Source: Actinomycetes bacterium
Lineage (GTDB): Bacteria > Actinomycetota > Actinomycetes > Actinomycetales > Microbacteriaceae
Length of the DNA: 33,850 nucleotides
Assembly (NCBI GenBank): GCA_029777095.1
Contig: JAKOTS010000091.1
Coordinates: 1-33,850 of the forward strand
Reading direction: 5' to 3'
Below, piece by piece: positions 1 through 10,700 of the stretch. The first letter of the stretch is position 1. Every line of letters starts with the position of its first letter. The translations under genes were made by a program, and so were the position numbers. The notes beneath the pieces are model-generated. The model had not been told where the DNA came from and searched no databases. It saw nothing but the letters and a program-made list of their open reading frames with translations.

Positions 1-2
1 CG

Positions 3-266
3 CTTCGCGGATTCCCGGGCCACGGCGAGATCCTCGATGACCTCGGGGCGACCGCCGCGGCTCGGCTTGCATCGCGCGCGCGCCGGATCGCCGACGTCGA
101 GGTCCGGGCGCAGTCTGGGGCAACGCTCGACGAGATCTTCCGCGAGCTCTACGCCCACATCACCGAGCCCTCGCTTCGGATGGCGGCGCGCAGCACGGTC
201 GAGTCGATTCTCGAGTACCTCGAGGTGCGCGACCAAGACCTGACGGTGAGCGCGACCGGCCGCTGA
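3..266 (+). CDS. MBL-fold metallo-hydrolase, C-terminal part (start outside window)
   Basis: An open frame enters from the left edge and ends at TGA 264-266, giving 87 visible residues. It begins with a PGHGE motif at residues 5-9, the late metal-binding loop typical of the LACTB2-like branch of metallo-beta-lactamase-fold hydrolases. A helical tail follows that reads DEIFRELY ... SLRMAARSTVESILEYLE. In this family the winged-helix-like tail follows the hydrolase domain and commonly has an Sxxx(h)LxYL pattern, as seen here. The catalytic HxHxDH motif would lie upstream of the window, so activity and substrate cannot be judged. The frame has strong third-position GC bias. The family call rests on the PGHGE motif plus tail pattern only. 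No terminator is evident in the 80 bases after the stop. Confidence 0.7.
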   Translation, partial: LRGFPGHGEILDDLGATAAARLASRARRIADVEVRAQSGATLDEIFRELYAHITEPSLRMAARSTVESILEYLEVRDQDLTVSATGR

Positions 267-345
267 GCCGCGCTTCCTGAGCATCAGCCGTGACCGGACG
301 GGCGATCGAGAGCACCCGGAATAGTTGCGGCATCCCTGCGTTGAA

Positions 346-394
346 CTTGACATAACCAGGCTCAAGTTTGTTATTTGAGCCTCCAAGACTCAAG
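346..394 (+). promoter_or_regulatory. Heat-shock promoter with two tandem HAIR (HspR) operators
   Basis: Operator 1 is CTTGACA-N7-GCTCAAG (346-352 and 360-366). Operator 2 is TTTGAGC-N7-ACTCAAG (374-380 and 388-394). Both keep the arm and spacer lengths of the actinobacterial HAIR consensus CTTGAGT-N7-ACTCAAG, and their centres lie 28 bp apart. A perfect -35 hexamer TTGACA sits inside operator 1 (347-352), and a weak -10 candidate (GTTATT, 370-375) follows after 17 bp. A bound repressor at either site would therefore cover the core promoter or the transcription start. HspR itself is not in the window. The assignment rests on the match to the known HAIR sequence. Confidence 0.85.
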
Positions 395-413
395 TTTCAT
401 GGGAGATGATGCT

Positions 414-3065
<2,652 letters not shown>

Positions 3066-3074
3066 ATAGTTCAG

Positions 3075-3133
3075 GGTCACGGTGTCGACCAGGCGCTGGG
3101 CGTGCAGCCTAGCGCCGGGTCGACACCGTGACC
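3075..3133. terminator. Bidirectional stem-loop between convergent genes
   Basis: GGTCACGGTGTCGACC (3075-3090) is matched perfectly by its reverse complement at 3118-3133. Within the loop a second pair, GGCGCT (3092-3097) and AGCGCC (3111-3116), extends the stem to about 22 bp with one A/G mismatch. It lies between the stop codons of convergent genes. The right arm is also the last codons of the minus-strand methyltransferase. There is no U-tract, so termination efficiency is uncertain. Confidence 0.65.
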
Positions 3134-4293
3134 GTAAACTTTGCGCCGCGCGCGACCTGGCGCGTCGGGCCCACGATCCGCTCCAGCTGTGAGCGGTAGG
3201 CAAGGTGCGAGTTCCACACGGTCCAGAGTTCGCCGCCGGGCTCGAGCACGCGGGCCGCCTCGGCAAACAGCCGCCCCGCAAGCCCCGTGTGCACCGTCGC
3301 CCCGGTGTGAAACGGCGGGTTGAGCGCGATGAACGAGGCGGAGGCATCCGCCCGCAACGACAACCCGTCATCACGCACGACGCGCACACGGTCGGCGACG
3401 CCATTTGCCTGCGCCGTGGCGCCCGCAGACGCGACGGCCACGGCCGATTGATCGCTCGCGTACACCTGCAGTTCGGGATGCCGCAGCGCCAGCCACGAGC
3501 CGACGACACCCGTGCCGCACGCGAAGTCGATCGCGGGGCCCGTGCCGGCGTCGATGCGTGCGGGCAGATTCTCGAGCAGGAATCGCGTGCCGATATCGAT
3601 GGACGCCCCGGCAAACGCACCCCCGAACGCACACACGGTGATCGACCCGGTGCCGGTGCCGGTGCCGGTGCCGGTGCCGGGGTCGACCATTTCTCCCGGC
3701 AACGCGTGCGTGCGGCACGCCGCGACGGGGTCGTGCCCGCCACCCTGCGGCGCGCGGGCAATGAGGACCCGCGACTTTTGCCGAGCGTGCGTTACATCGA
3801 CGCGGGAAAAATGGCGCGCGAGCACATCGTTCATCGCGACCGTCATGTGCTTGATGCGACCACCAGCGACCACGACGACGTCGGGGGCCGCGTGCGCGGC
3901 GAGCAGCGCGGCGATGTCGTCGAGCGCCTCGAGCGAGCGGGGGAGCCGAAGCAAGACGACACGGGCGCCCCGCACAAGTTCGGCGCCGAGCGGCAGCGAC
4001 GTGAACGTTCCGTCGAGGCCGAACTCGGTGGCGTTTCGCGCGAGCGCGCGCTCGCCGAGGAGCGGGTCTTGGTGCACGCGGATGCCGCGGGCCCCCTCGG
4101 CGGCCGCGGAGAGGGTGAGCGCCCCATAGTCGTCGCCGATGACGACGAGATCGCCCGCACCGGTGGCGGCTTCGGCCCGCATCGCGGCCGATTCGTCGAG
4201 GATCAGGCGGTCTGCGGCATCTACCGCAGTGAGTTCTGGCGCCTCAATATCGGGGTATCGGCGCAGCGCGCCCAGCGCGAACGGCGACGACAT
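3109..4293 (-). CDS. RsmC/RlmG-like rRNA guanine-N2 methyltransferase
   Basis: This is a 394-residue class I SAM-dependent methyltransferase. The C-terminal half has the SAM-binding loop DFACGTG at 256-262 and the catalytic NPPFH motif at 325-329. This pair is characteristic of the RsmC/RlmG enzymes that methylate N2 of guanine in 16S or 23S rRNA. The N-terminal half looks like the degenerate pseudo-methyltransferase domain of that family (VVIGDDYG near 50-57). The two halves are joined by a (Gly-Thr) linker at about 206-216, encoded by a CCGGTG hexanucleotide repeat. Total length fits the two-domain enzymes (about 340-380) plus this linker. The ATG lies two bases after the stop of the upstream NYN gene (TGA-GC-ATG), so it is probably translated by coupling. 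RsmC (G1207) versus RlmG (G1835) cannot be settled by eye. Confidence 0.85.
   Translation of the reverse strand: MSSPFALGALRRYPDIEAPELTAVDAADRLILDESAAMRAEAATGAGDLVVIGDDYGALTLSAAAEGARGIRVHQDPLLGERALARNATEFGLDGTFTSLPLGAELVRGARVVLLRLPRSLEALDDIAALLAAHAAPDVVVVAGGRIKHMTVAMNDVLARHFSRVDVTHARQKSRVLIARAPQGGGHDPVAACRTHALPGEMVDPGTGTGTGTGTGSITVCAFGGAFAGASIDIGTRFLLENLPARIDAGTGPAIDFACGTGVVGSWLALRHPELQVYASDQSAVAVASAGATAQANGVADRVRVVRDDGLSLRADASASFIALNPPFHTGATVHTGLAGRLFAEAARVLEPGGELWTVWNSHLAYRSQLERIVGPTRQVARGAKFTVTVSTRR
3647..3680. repeat. (CCGGTG)5 in-frame microsatellite
   Basis: Five perfect CCGGTG units plus CCGG run from 3647 to 3680 inside the methyltransferase gene. They encode a Gly-Thr dipeptide run that links the two methyltransferase domains. 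Because the unit is 6 bp, gain or loss of copies changes linker length by two residues without a frameshift. Confidence 0.9.
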
Positions 4294-4295
4294 GC

Positions 4296-5558
4296 TCAGG
4301 GCTGGCGCAGGCGCACGAGGCGTTCGTGGCCGGTCTCTTCGAGTTCTGCGATGTTCTCGCGCGCCTTCACAAAGTCAGAGAATGAGCGAAAGCCGAGCGA
4401 CTTTTCACTGAACGACGGGTCCATGCGCTTCATGTGCGTCTTGACCGCCGAGCTGTGCAACCACTCGGCGTCGTCTTTACCGTGCCCGAGTTCGAGCGCG
4501 CGCTGCAGCAGATTCGTCGCCGAGTCCTGCGGGTCTTCGGTCGGCTCATCGTCTTCGTCGTGATCGTCATCATCCGGTTCGGCGATGACCACGGCCGGGG
4601 CCGCGGTGCGCCGCTGGGCGCGCCTTCCGCTTGTCGTCGTCACCGTCTGGACCGCCTCTGGCGCCGCGCTAGCCGTGCGGGCTGTGACCGCATCGAGCGC
4701 GGCTTCGAGGCTCGCTTCGGCGGTGGCCGCTGTGGTGTCGGTGGTGGGGCCGGATGCCTCGGCTGTGGCATCCGCTGCGCTCGTCGTGTCGCCAGCGGCG
4801 CCGTCGGCGCTGGCCGCCTTCTTCTCGGCCGCCTTCTGCGCGGCGCTCTTGCCCGAGCCGCGGCGGGTCGCCTTCTTTACGGGTGCGGCTTCGACCTCGA
4901 GTGCCACCTCGACTGCATCGTCATCGGGGGATGCCGCAGCCGCAGCGGCCGCCTCGACGCTTGCCCGCACCTGCGCACGGTCGAGCGCCGGTATGCCGGG
5001 GAGTGAGTCGTAGATGTCGAACTCGTCGCACGCGGCGGCAAGCGCCTTCGAGGTGGAGCCCGCGACGCCAATGCCGATCACATACCGGCCGAGTCGCTTG
5101 CAGCGCTGGGCAAGCGCGATGTAGTCAGAGTCGCCGGCAACAATCACGACGTGCGTGAGGTCGGGCAGGCGAAACATGTCTTCGACGGCATCTACCGCGA
5201 GGCGGATGTCGGCACCGTTCTTCGCATATGCCGCGGCGGGAAAGAGCTGCACGAGATCGATCGCGCGCGCCACGAGCTGCTGGCGATAGTCGGCGTTGAC
5301 CGGCGCCGACCAGTCGGCGTAGGCGCGGGTGAGCACCAGCGTGCCAAATGATGCGGCGAAGTCGATAATTGCTCCGATATCGACGGTCGCGAGGGTGAGT
5401 TTCTCGCTAATTTCTGGGTCGTCACCGCGCACGGCGTCGGCGATTCGAGTGCGATCGCGCATGAACTGCCCGCGACCGTGCACCTGGTCGTAACGCGAAA
5501 TGACAATGTTGTCGAAGTCGAGGTAGACAGCGACGCGTGGTTCCGAAGTCTCGGGCAT
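4296..5558 (-). CDS. NYN-domain (PIN-like) protein with C-terminal OST-HTH/LOTUS domain
   Basis: A 420-residue protein. Residues 9-20 carry the NYN signature YLDFDN (D14, D16). A later VIVAGDSDY block provides further acidic residues, giving the metal-binding centre of PIN-like predicted ribonucleases (LabA/limkain/MARF1 type). Residues about 200-330 are low-complexity, rich in Ala, Thr and acidic residues. The last 75 or so residues (LLQRALELG ... FRSFSDFVKARENI) resemble the OST-HTH/LOTUS RNA-binding fold. Nuclease on one end and RNA-binding helix-turn-helix on the other suggests RNA degradation or processing, but no substrate is known from sequence. It leads an operon with the rRNA methyltransferase. 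Upstream of the ATG there is no ribosome site but a CAAACT hexamer exactly six bases away, so it may be leaderless. Confidence 0.88.
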   Translation of the reverse strand: MPETSEPRVAVYLDFDNIVISRYDQVHGRGQFMRDRTRIADAVRGDDPEISEKLTLATVDIGAIIDFAASFGTLVLTRAYADWSAPVNADYRQQLVARAIDLVQLFPAAAYAKNGADIRLAVDAVEDMFRLPDLTHVVIVAGDSDYIALAQRCKRLGRYVIGIGVAGSTSKALAAACDEFDIYDSLPGIPALDRAQVRASVEAAAAAAASPDDDAVEVALEVEAAPVKKATRRGSGKSAAQKAAEKKAASADGAAGDTTSAADATAEASGPTTDTTAATAEASLEAALDAVTARTASAAPEAVQTVTTTSGRRAQRRTAAPAVVIAEPDDDDHDEDDEPTEDPQDSATNLLQRALELGHGKDDAEWLHSSAVKTHMKRMDPSFSEKSLGFRSFSDFVKARENIAELEETGHERLVRLRQP

Positions 5559-5609
5559 GCACTCAGTTTGTCATTCCCGGCGGCGGTGCGGGGCAACGTC
5601 AAGCCTTGC

Positions 5610-5636
5610 TAAGGTAGAGACGCATCCCGAAAGGAC
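5610..5636 (+). promoter_or_regulatory. Probable promoter -10 and ribosome site of the 68-aa membrane protein gene
   Basis: TAAGGT at 5610-5615 is a plausible -10 element. GAAAGGA (about 5629-5635) is a Shine-Dalgarno site about five bases before ATG 5641. The inferred leader is about 20 bases. No clear -35 is seen. Confidence 0.4.
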
Positions 5637-5640
5637 AGTC

Positions 5641-5847
5641 ATGTCAAACTCCAGCGCTGCCCGTTTTGAACTGCCTATGGCCGCTCGACTCATCATCTCG
5701 TTCGTGCTGTTTTTCGGCGGCATTGCCTTGCTGGCAGTTGCATTCCGGATTCCCGAGTACGAAGCATTCATCTTCATTGCCGGCATCCTCGTGAGCTCGC
5801 TCGGCCTCGGCGTCGCGATTCACCAGCGTCGCCCCGTCGGTCACTAA
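5641..5847 (+). CDS. Small two-helix membrane protein
   Basis: A 68-residue protein. The ATG at 5641 is supported by GAAAGGA just upstream; the open frame extends further 5' but without a ribosome site. Two hydrophobic stretches, about residues 17-34 (LIISFVLFFGGIALLAVAF) and 42-60 (AFIFIAGILVSSLGLGVAI), predict two membrane helices joined by a short acidic turn. A basic tail ends RRPVGH. No family is recognised. It is followed 39 bases later by the sulfurtransferase gene on the same strand, so the two may be co-transcribed, with a hairpin between them. Function unknown. Confidence 0.7.
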   Translation: MSNSSAARFELPMAARLIISFVLFFGGIALLAVAFRIPEYEAFIFIAGILVSSLGLGVAIHQRRPVGH

Positions 5848-5854
5848 GACCAAC

Positions 5855-5871
5855 GCGCACCCAGGGTGCGC
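5855..5871 (+). other. Intercistronic hairpin before the sseA ribosome site
   Basis: GCGCACCC (5855-5862) and GGGTGCGC (5864-5871) are perfect inverted repeats around one base. The AGGAGG ribosome site of the next gene starts at 5875. It could be an attenuating or mRNA-processing stem between the two genes. There is no U-tract. Confidence 0.45.
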
Positions 5872-5886
5872 AGCAGGAGGAGCCCG

Positions 5887-6735
5887 ATGAGCAATCTGAT
5901 AACCGCTGAGGCACTCCACTCGCTTGTCGAAGCTGGCGCACCGGTGCGTCTGCTTGACGTGCGTTGGCACCTCGATCGGCCAGACGGCCACGGCGACTAC
6001 CTCGCTGGCCACCTGCCAGGTGCAGTATTTGTCGGCCTCGACACAGAGCTCGCGGCCCACGGTGCCGCGTCTGAGGGGCGGCATCCCGTGCCCTCGAACG
6101 ATGCGTTGCAACTCGCGGCACGTCGCTGGGGCCTTCGCGATGGCGACGTTGTCGTCGCGTACGACAACAATGGCTCGGTGGCCGCGGCTCGTGCATGGTG
6201 GCTGCTGCGTCGCACCGGCGTCGATGTGCGCGTGCTCGATGGCGGCCTTGGCGCCTGGACCGCGGCGGGATTCCCCGTCGACACTGGTGAGGTCACGCCG
6301 CCCGTCGGCGACGTCGTGCTGATCCCGAGCACTGAGGGTGAGCTGAGCATCGACGAAGCAGCGGCACTACCGGAACACGGGGTGCTCCTCGATGTGCGGG
6401 CCGCGGTGCGGTATCGCGGCGAAAGCGAGCCCATCGACCCGATCGCCGGGCACATCCCCGGCGCAATCAATCTTCCGGCCGCCGGCAACATCGCCGCCGA
6501 CGGCACGCTGAACGGTCTTGCCGCGCTACGCGAGGCGTTCGCAGGCGTGGGCGTCGAACCCGGCACGCCGGTCGCCGCCTACTGCGGTTCGGGCGTCAAC
6601 GCCGCGCACACCGCGCTCGCGCTCGCCGAGATCGGGATTCCCGCGCAGCTGTTTTCGGGCTCGTGGAGCGCCTGGTCAAACACGCCCGGTCGCCCTGTCG
6701 CGGTCGGCGAAGCGCCGGACGACGAGCGGGCTTAA
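5887..6735 (+). CDS. sseA: Thiosulfate/3-mercaptopyruvate sulfurtransferase (two-domain rhodanese)
   Basis: A 282-residue cytoplasmic enzyme with two rhodanese domains, the usual size of the family. It transfers sulfane sulfur from thiosulfate or mercaptopyruvate to a thiophilic acceptor. The inactive N-terminal domain has YDNNGSVAA, with Asp in place of Cys as is normal. The C-terminal domain carries the active-site loop YCGSGVNAAH, with catalytic Cys233. CGSG[VT]xA loops resemble mercaptopyruvate-type enzymes more than the CRKG[VT] loop of classical rhodanese, so the first substrate is the likelier one. ATG 5887 is preceded by AGGAGG at 5875-5880, an ideal spacing; an in-frame GTG further upstream is rejected. 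It converges on the quinone oxidoreductase gene 31 bases downstream. Confidence 0.9.
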   Translation: MSNLITAEALHSLVEAGAPVRLLDVRWHLDRPDGHGDYLAGHLPGAVFVGLDTELAAHGAASEGRHPVPSNDALQLAARRWGLRDGDVVVAYDNNGSVAAARAWWLLRRTGVDVRVLDGGLGAWTAAGFPVDTGEVTPPVGDVVLIPSTEGELSIDEAAALPEHGVLLDVRAAVRYRGESEPIDPIAGHIPGAINLPAAGNIAADGTLNGLAALREAFAGVGVEPGTPVAAYCGSGVNAAHTALALAEIGIPAQLFSGSWSAWSNTPGRPVAVGEAPDDERA

Positions 6736-6766
6736 CCCGACGCCGCCGACGCTCCGCAGGTGCGAG

Positions 6767-7708
6767 CTACGGTTGCAGAATGATCTTGCCGCTGCCGCCG
6801 GCGGCGAGCAGGCGGTGCGCCTCTACGGCTTCGCGGAGCGGCAAACGCGCGCCGATCTCGACGCTGAAGCGGCCGGTCGCGAGCATGTCCAACGTGAGCG
6901 GGATCGCCTCGGTGCGCCACTGCACTTCTTGGAGCGTGAGCGGTTCTGCGCTGCCGCCTGACCAGGCCTGAATGCCCCAGCCGGGGGCGTCGGCGCCGCG
7001 CACGATCGTGCCGATCCGGTCGTGGGCTTCGAGGAGCTCGAGCGACGCTTCGATTGCTTCATCGGTGCCAGCGGCATCCAGAATCGCGGTGATCCCGTGC
7101 GGCGCGACGGCACGCACACGCTCGACGAGCCCCGGCCCGTACTCGACGGGGATCGCGTTGAGCTGGCGAAGACGCGGGTGTTTCCGCGCGCTCGCAGTCG
7201 CGACGACGCGCGCGCCGCGGTCGACGGCAAACTGGATGGCGGCCTGTCCGACGGCCCCAGACCCCGCGTGCACAAGCAGTGTGTCGCCCGCCTCGATGCC
7301 GAGTGAGCGCACCGCCTGGTACGCCGTGGAGGCGGGAATGCCGATCGCCGCGGCCTGCTCGTCGCTCACACCCTCGGGGATCGGCACCGCGTTGCGGGCA
7401 TCGACGGCCAGACGCTCGGTGTAGGTACCGCGGGTCTCGACGATTGCGACGCGGTCGCCGACGTTCAGGCCAGAAACGCTCGGGCCCACCTCGAGCACGA
7501 CGCCCGCTCCGTCAAACCCGACGTGACGGGGCTCTTCGATTGGGGGCAGGACCCGGCCGCCAGCGCGCTGCTTGGCATCGATCGGGTTGACGCCGGCGGC
7601 AGTGACCTGCACCACAACCTGCCCGGCATCCGCGGTGGGCTCGGGGGTCTCGACGAGGTGCATTACCTCGGGTCCGCCAAGTTCTGTGTACACAACGCTG
7701 TGATTCAT
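6767..7708 (-). CDS. Zinc-independent NADPH:quinone oxidoreductase-like MDR enzyme
   Basis: A 313-residue medium-chain dehydrogenase/reductase of the quinone oxidoreductase (Qor) branch, which reduces quinones or other electrophiles with NADPH. It begins MNHSVVYTELGGPEVM, has the AAGVNPIDAKQRAG segment typical of zinc-less MDRs, and the nucleotide-binding loop HAGSGAVGQAA. The structural-zinc cysteine cluster of alcohol dehydrogenases is absent. The ATG at 7708 is chosen because AAGGAG (7714-7719 on the plus strand) lies five bases upstream; the frame stays open to 7744 without support. TAGCGT (7743-7748, minus strand) is a possible -10. It follows hrpA on the same strand after 45 bases. The true substrate is unknown. 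Confidence 0.88.
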   Translation of the reverse strand: MNHSVVYTELGGPEVMHLVETPEPTADAGQVVVQVTAAGVNPIDAKQRAGGRVLPPIEEPRHVGFDGAGVVLEVGPSVSGLNVGDRVAIVETRGTYTERLAVDARNAVPIPEGVSDEQAAAIGIPASTAYQAVRSLGIEAGDTLLVHAGSGAVGQAAIQFAVDRGARVVATASARKHPRLRQLNAIPVEYGPGLVERVRAVAPHGITAILDAAGTDEAIEASLELLEAHDRIGTIVRGADAPGWGIQAWSGGSAEPLTLQEVQWRTEAIPLTLDMLATGRFSVEIGARLPLREAVEAHRLLAAGGSGKIILQP

Positions 7709-7753
7709 GGGAGCTCCTTGCTCGGCTTGGGTCCGCGCATCCACGCTACCGGC

Positions 7754-10700
7754 TCAGCCCGACTGAAGCGCCTTTGCGACGCGCTGCACCGAGACGGGCT
7801 CGGGTGTGCCGAGCTGCTGGGCGAACAGGCTCACGCGCAACTCTTCGAGGAGCCACCGCGTGCGCTGCAGGGCGGGCGATGCATCGGGCGACAAGGGGAT
7901 GCCGCCGCCAGCCGCCGCGAACAGTGCGGCCGCGCGCTCATATTCGGTCATGCGCTGGCGGTCGCGACCGGGGTTGTCGGCAAGCCCCTCGAGGCGCGCC
8001 ACGACGGCGTTCAGGTAGCGAAGGAGGTGCGGCAGGCGGGCCGCGCCGGTGCGCGAAATGAAGTTCGGGTGGATCAGCCCGGCCAGCTGCGCGCGCACGT
8101 CAGAGAGCGCGCCGAGCAGCGTCATGCTGTTCTGTTTGGCGAGCAGCCGTTCGGCGTCACGGGCGCGGGCAAGGATGCGTGCGGCGAGCGCGACGGTCGC
8201 AAACAGGCCGTCGACCATACCCGCCGAGACCGCGTCGCGTGCGCGGACAAACTCGGGCTCCGAGAACACCACGCCGCCCGGGGCGACGGTCTCGATGAGC
8301 TGGTCGGCAACGGCAACTCTGCAGTCTTCGATGAGCACGCGGGCCGATGGGTACGGGGATGCCGCGAGTGTGAGTTTCTCGGCTGAGCTGAGGTGCTCCT
8401 GCACATACGAGACGGGTGATGCGACCGCGAGGAGCACCAACCGGCGCACGCCGCCGCGCATCGCTGCGTGCTGGCGCTCGGGCGTTGCCTCGATGCGGAG
8501 AGACACCGAGTCGCCATCGTCGACGAGGGCGGGGTATCCGCGCACCACACCGCCGGCGACCGGGGTGTCAACGACGCGCGGGACCTCGCCCACGTCCCAC
8601 GTGGTGATGCCCGAGCGTTCGGTCGCGGCACGTGCGGGTGCTGCGTGGGGGGAAGCCGGGGTCGGGGCGCCGGGCAGTGCTGCGCCGGCTGCCGCTACCG
8701 TGCCCGCGCCCGCAGCGTTGCGCCCGCGCCCGCCCGCGTTGCCGGGTCCGCGTGCAGTCGTCGTTCGCGCGACGCTCTCGCGGGCCGCGCCTTGCAACTG
8801 TGCTTGCAGCGCGCGCAGGTCGCTGTCGCTCCCGACCGTCTTGCCACGCTCATCAACCGCGCGGAAGGCGATCTGCAGGTGATCGGGCACGCGCTCCATC
8901 TCGAACGAGTCGGCATCGACCGGCTGGTATGCGATCTTCGACACGAGCGCGGCGAGCGCCGCGCGGAGGGTGCGCGGCGGCAGGCCTCCGTGCGATTCGG
9001 GGCCCGCGCCATCCAACTCCGCTGCGAAGCGGGCGGCGAAGTCTGCGGCCGGCACGACGTGGCGCCGGATCGGCTTTGGCAATGCCCGAATGAGCGCCGC
9101 GATCAGCTCGGTGCGGCTGCCCGGTACCTGCCAGTCGAAACCGTCGGGTCGCACGCTCGCGAGCAGGGGGAGCGGCACGATGACGGTCACGCCGTCATCG
9201 CTGGTCCCGGGTTCGAAGCGATAGCTCAGCGCGAGCCGCTGGTCGCCCTGCTGCCAGTGCGAGGGGAAGAGCGTTTCGTCGTGCTGCTCTTCGGCGTCGG
9301 CCGACTCTGGCAGGAGGTCGGCCTCGCGCATCGTCAGCAGGTCGGGGGTGTTCGTGCGGGCCTCGCGCCACCACTTCTCGAACGCGCGCACGCTCGCCAC
9401 ATGCTGGGGCAGGCGCTGCTCGTAGAACTCGACGACCGCCTCGTCGTCGACGAGGATATCGCGGCGACGGGTGCGCTCCTCGACCTCTTCGAGGCGGCGG
9501 CGGAGGGCCCGGTTGTCGCGGTCAAAGGCGGTGAGGTGCTTGTCGAGGCGGGAGGTATCCCACTCGCCCTCCACCAGCGCGTGGCGGATGAACAGTTCGC
9601 GGGCACCCTGCGGGTCGACCCGTGAGAATTGGATGCGTCGGCGCGGGATGATTTCGACCCCATACAGCGTGACCTTCTCAAACGCGACGGCCGCGCCCTG
9701 CGATTTCTCCCAGTGCGGCTCGCTGACACTGCGCTTCGCGAGGTCACCGGCGAGCGATTCTGCCCACGCCGGGTCGATCTGCGCCACGGTGCGCGCGAAG
9801 AGGCGTGAGGTCTCGACGAGTTCGGCCGCCATCACCGCGTCCGGCTGTTTCTTCGACAGCCCCGAGCCCGGGAAGATCGCGAAGCGCACGTGCCGCGCGC
9901 CAATGTAATCGCCCTTGGCGCGTGGGCCCGGCCCCGAGCCCTGCGAGCGCTTGGCGGGTGCGCGGCCGGCGGCTGCGGCATCCTTCACACCGATATGCGA
10001 GAGCAGACCCGCAAGGAGCGAGCGATGGATGCCGTCGGGGTTGACCGCCGGTTCGCCGATCGTGACGCCCACGGCGCCCGAAAGCTGGCGGAGCTGACGG
10101 TAGACGTCTTGCCATTCGCGCACCCGCAAATAGTTGAGGTGCTCGCTGCGGCACATGCGCCGAAACGCGCTCGAACCGAGGTCGCCCTGTTGCTCCTGTA
10201 GGTAGTTCCAGAGGTTGAGCAGGCTGAGGAAGTCGCTGGTCGGATCCGTAAATCGCGCGTGCAGCTGGTCGGCCCGTTCGCGGTGTTCGAGAGGACGCTC
10301 GCGCACGTCTTGCACGGTGAGGCCAGCGACGATCGCGAGCACCTCGCGCCCGGTGTTTTGCTTGGCAGACTCGATTACCATGCGTGCGAAGCGGGGGTCG
10401 ATCGGCAGGCGCGAGAGGTCGCGGCCGATCTTCGTGAGTTCGGGTGTCGCGGCGCTTTGCGGTTCGCCTGCGCGGGGGCGGCGCATCCTGATCGCACCCA
10501 ACTCGGTGAGCAGTTCGATGCCGTCTTTGATGCCGCGCGAATCGGGCGGCTGAATGAATGGGAAGGCCGCGAGATCGCCGAAACCGAGCGAAAGCATTTG
10601 TAGGATGACGCTGGCAAGGCTCGTGCGGAGGATCTCGGGTTCGGTGAACTCGGGGCGTCTTGTGAAGTCGTCCTCGCTGTAGAGGCGGATCGCGATGCCG

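Noticed and set aside
375..413. An upstream TTG (375) or ATG (399) start for the ClpC-like gene
   Set aside because: TTG 375 lies in the promoter/operator region and neither has a ribosome site; GGGAGA is correctly placed for ATG 414.
3647..3680. Possible CRISPR or operator array
   Set aside because: It is a simple hexamer microsatellite within a coding frame; there are no spacers.
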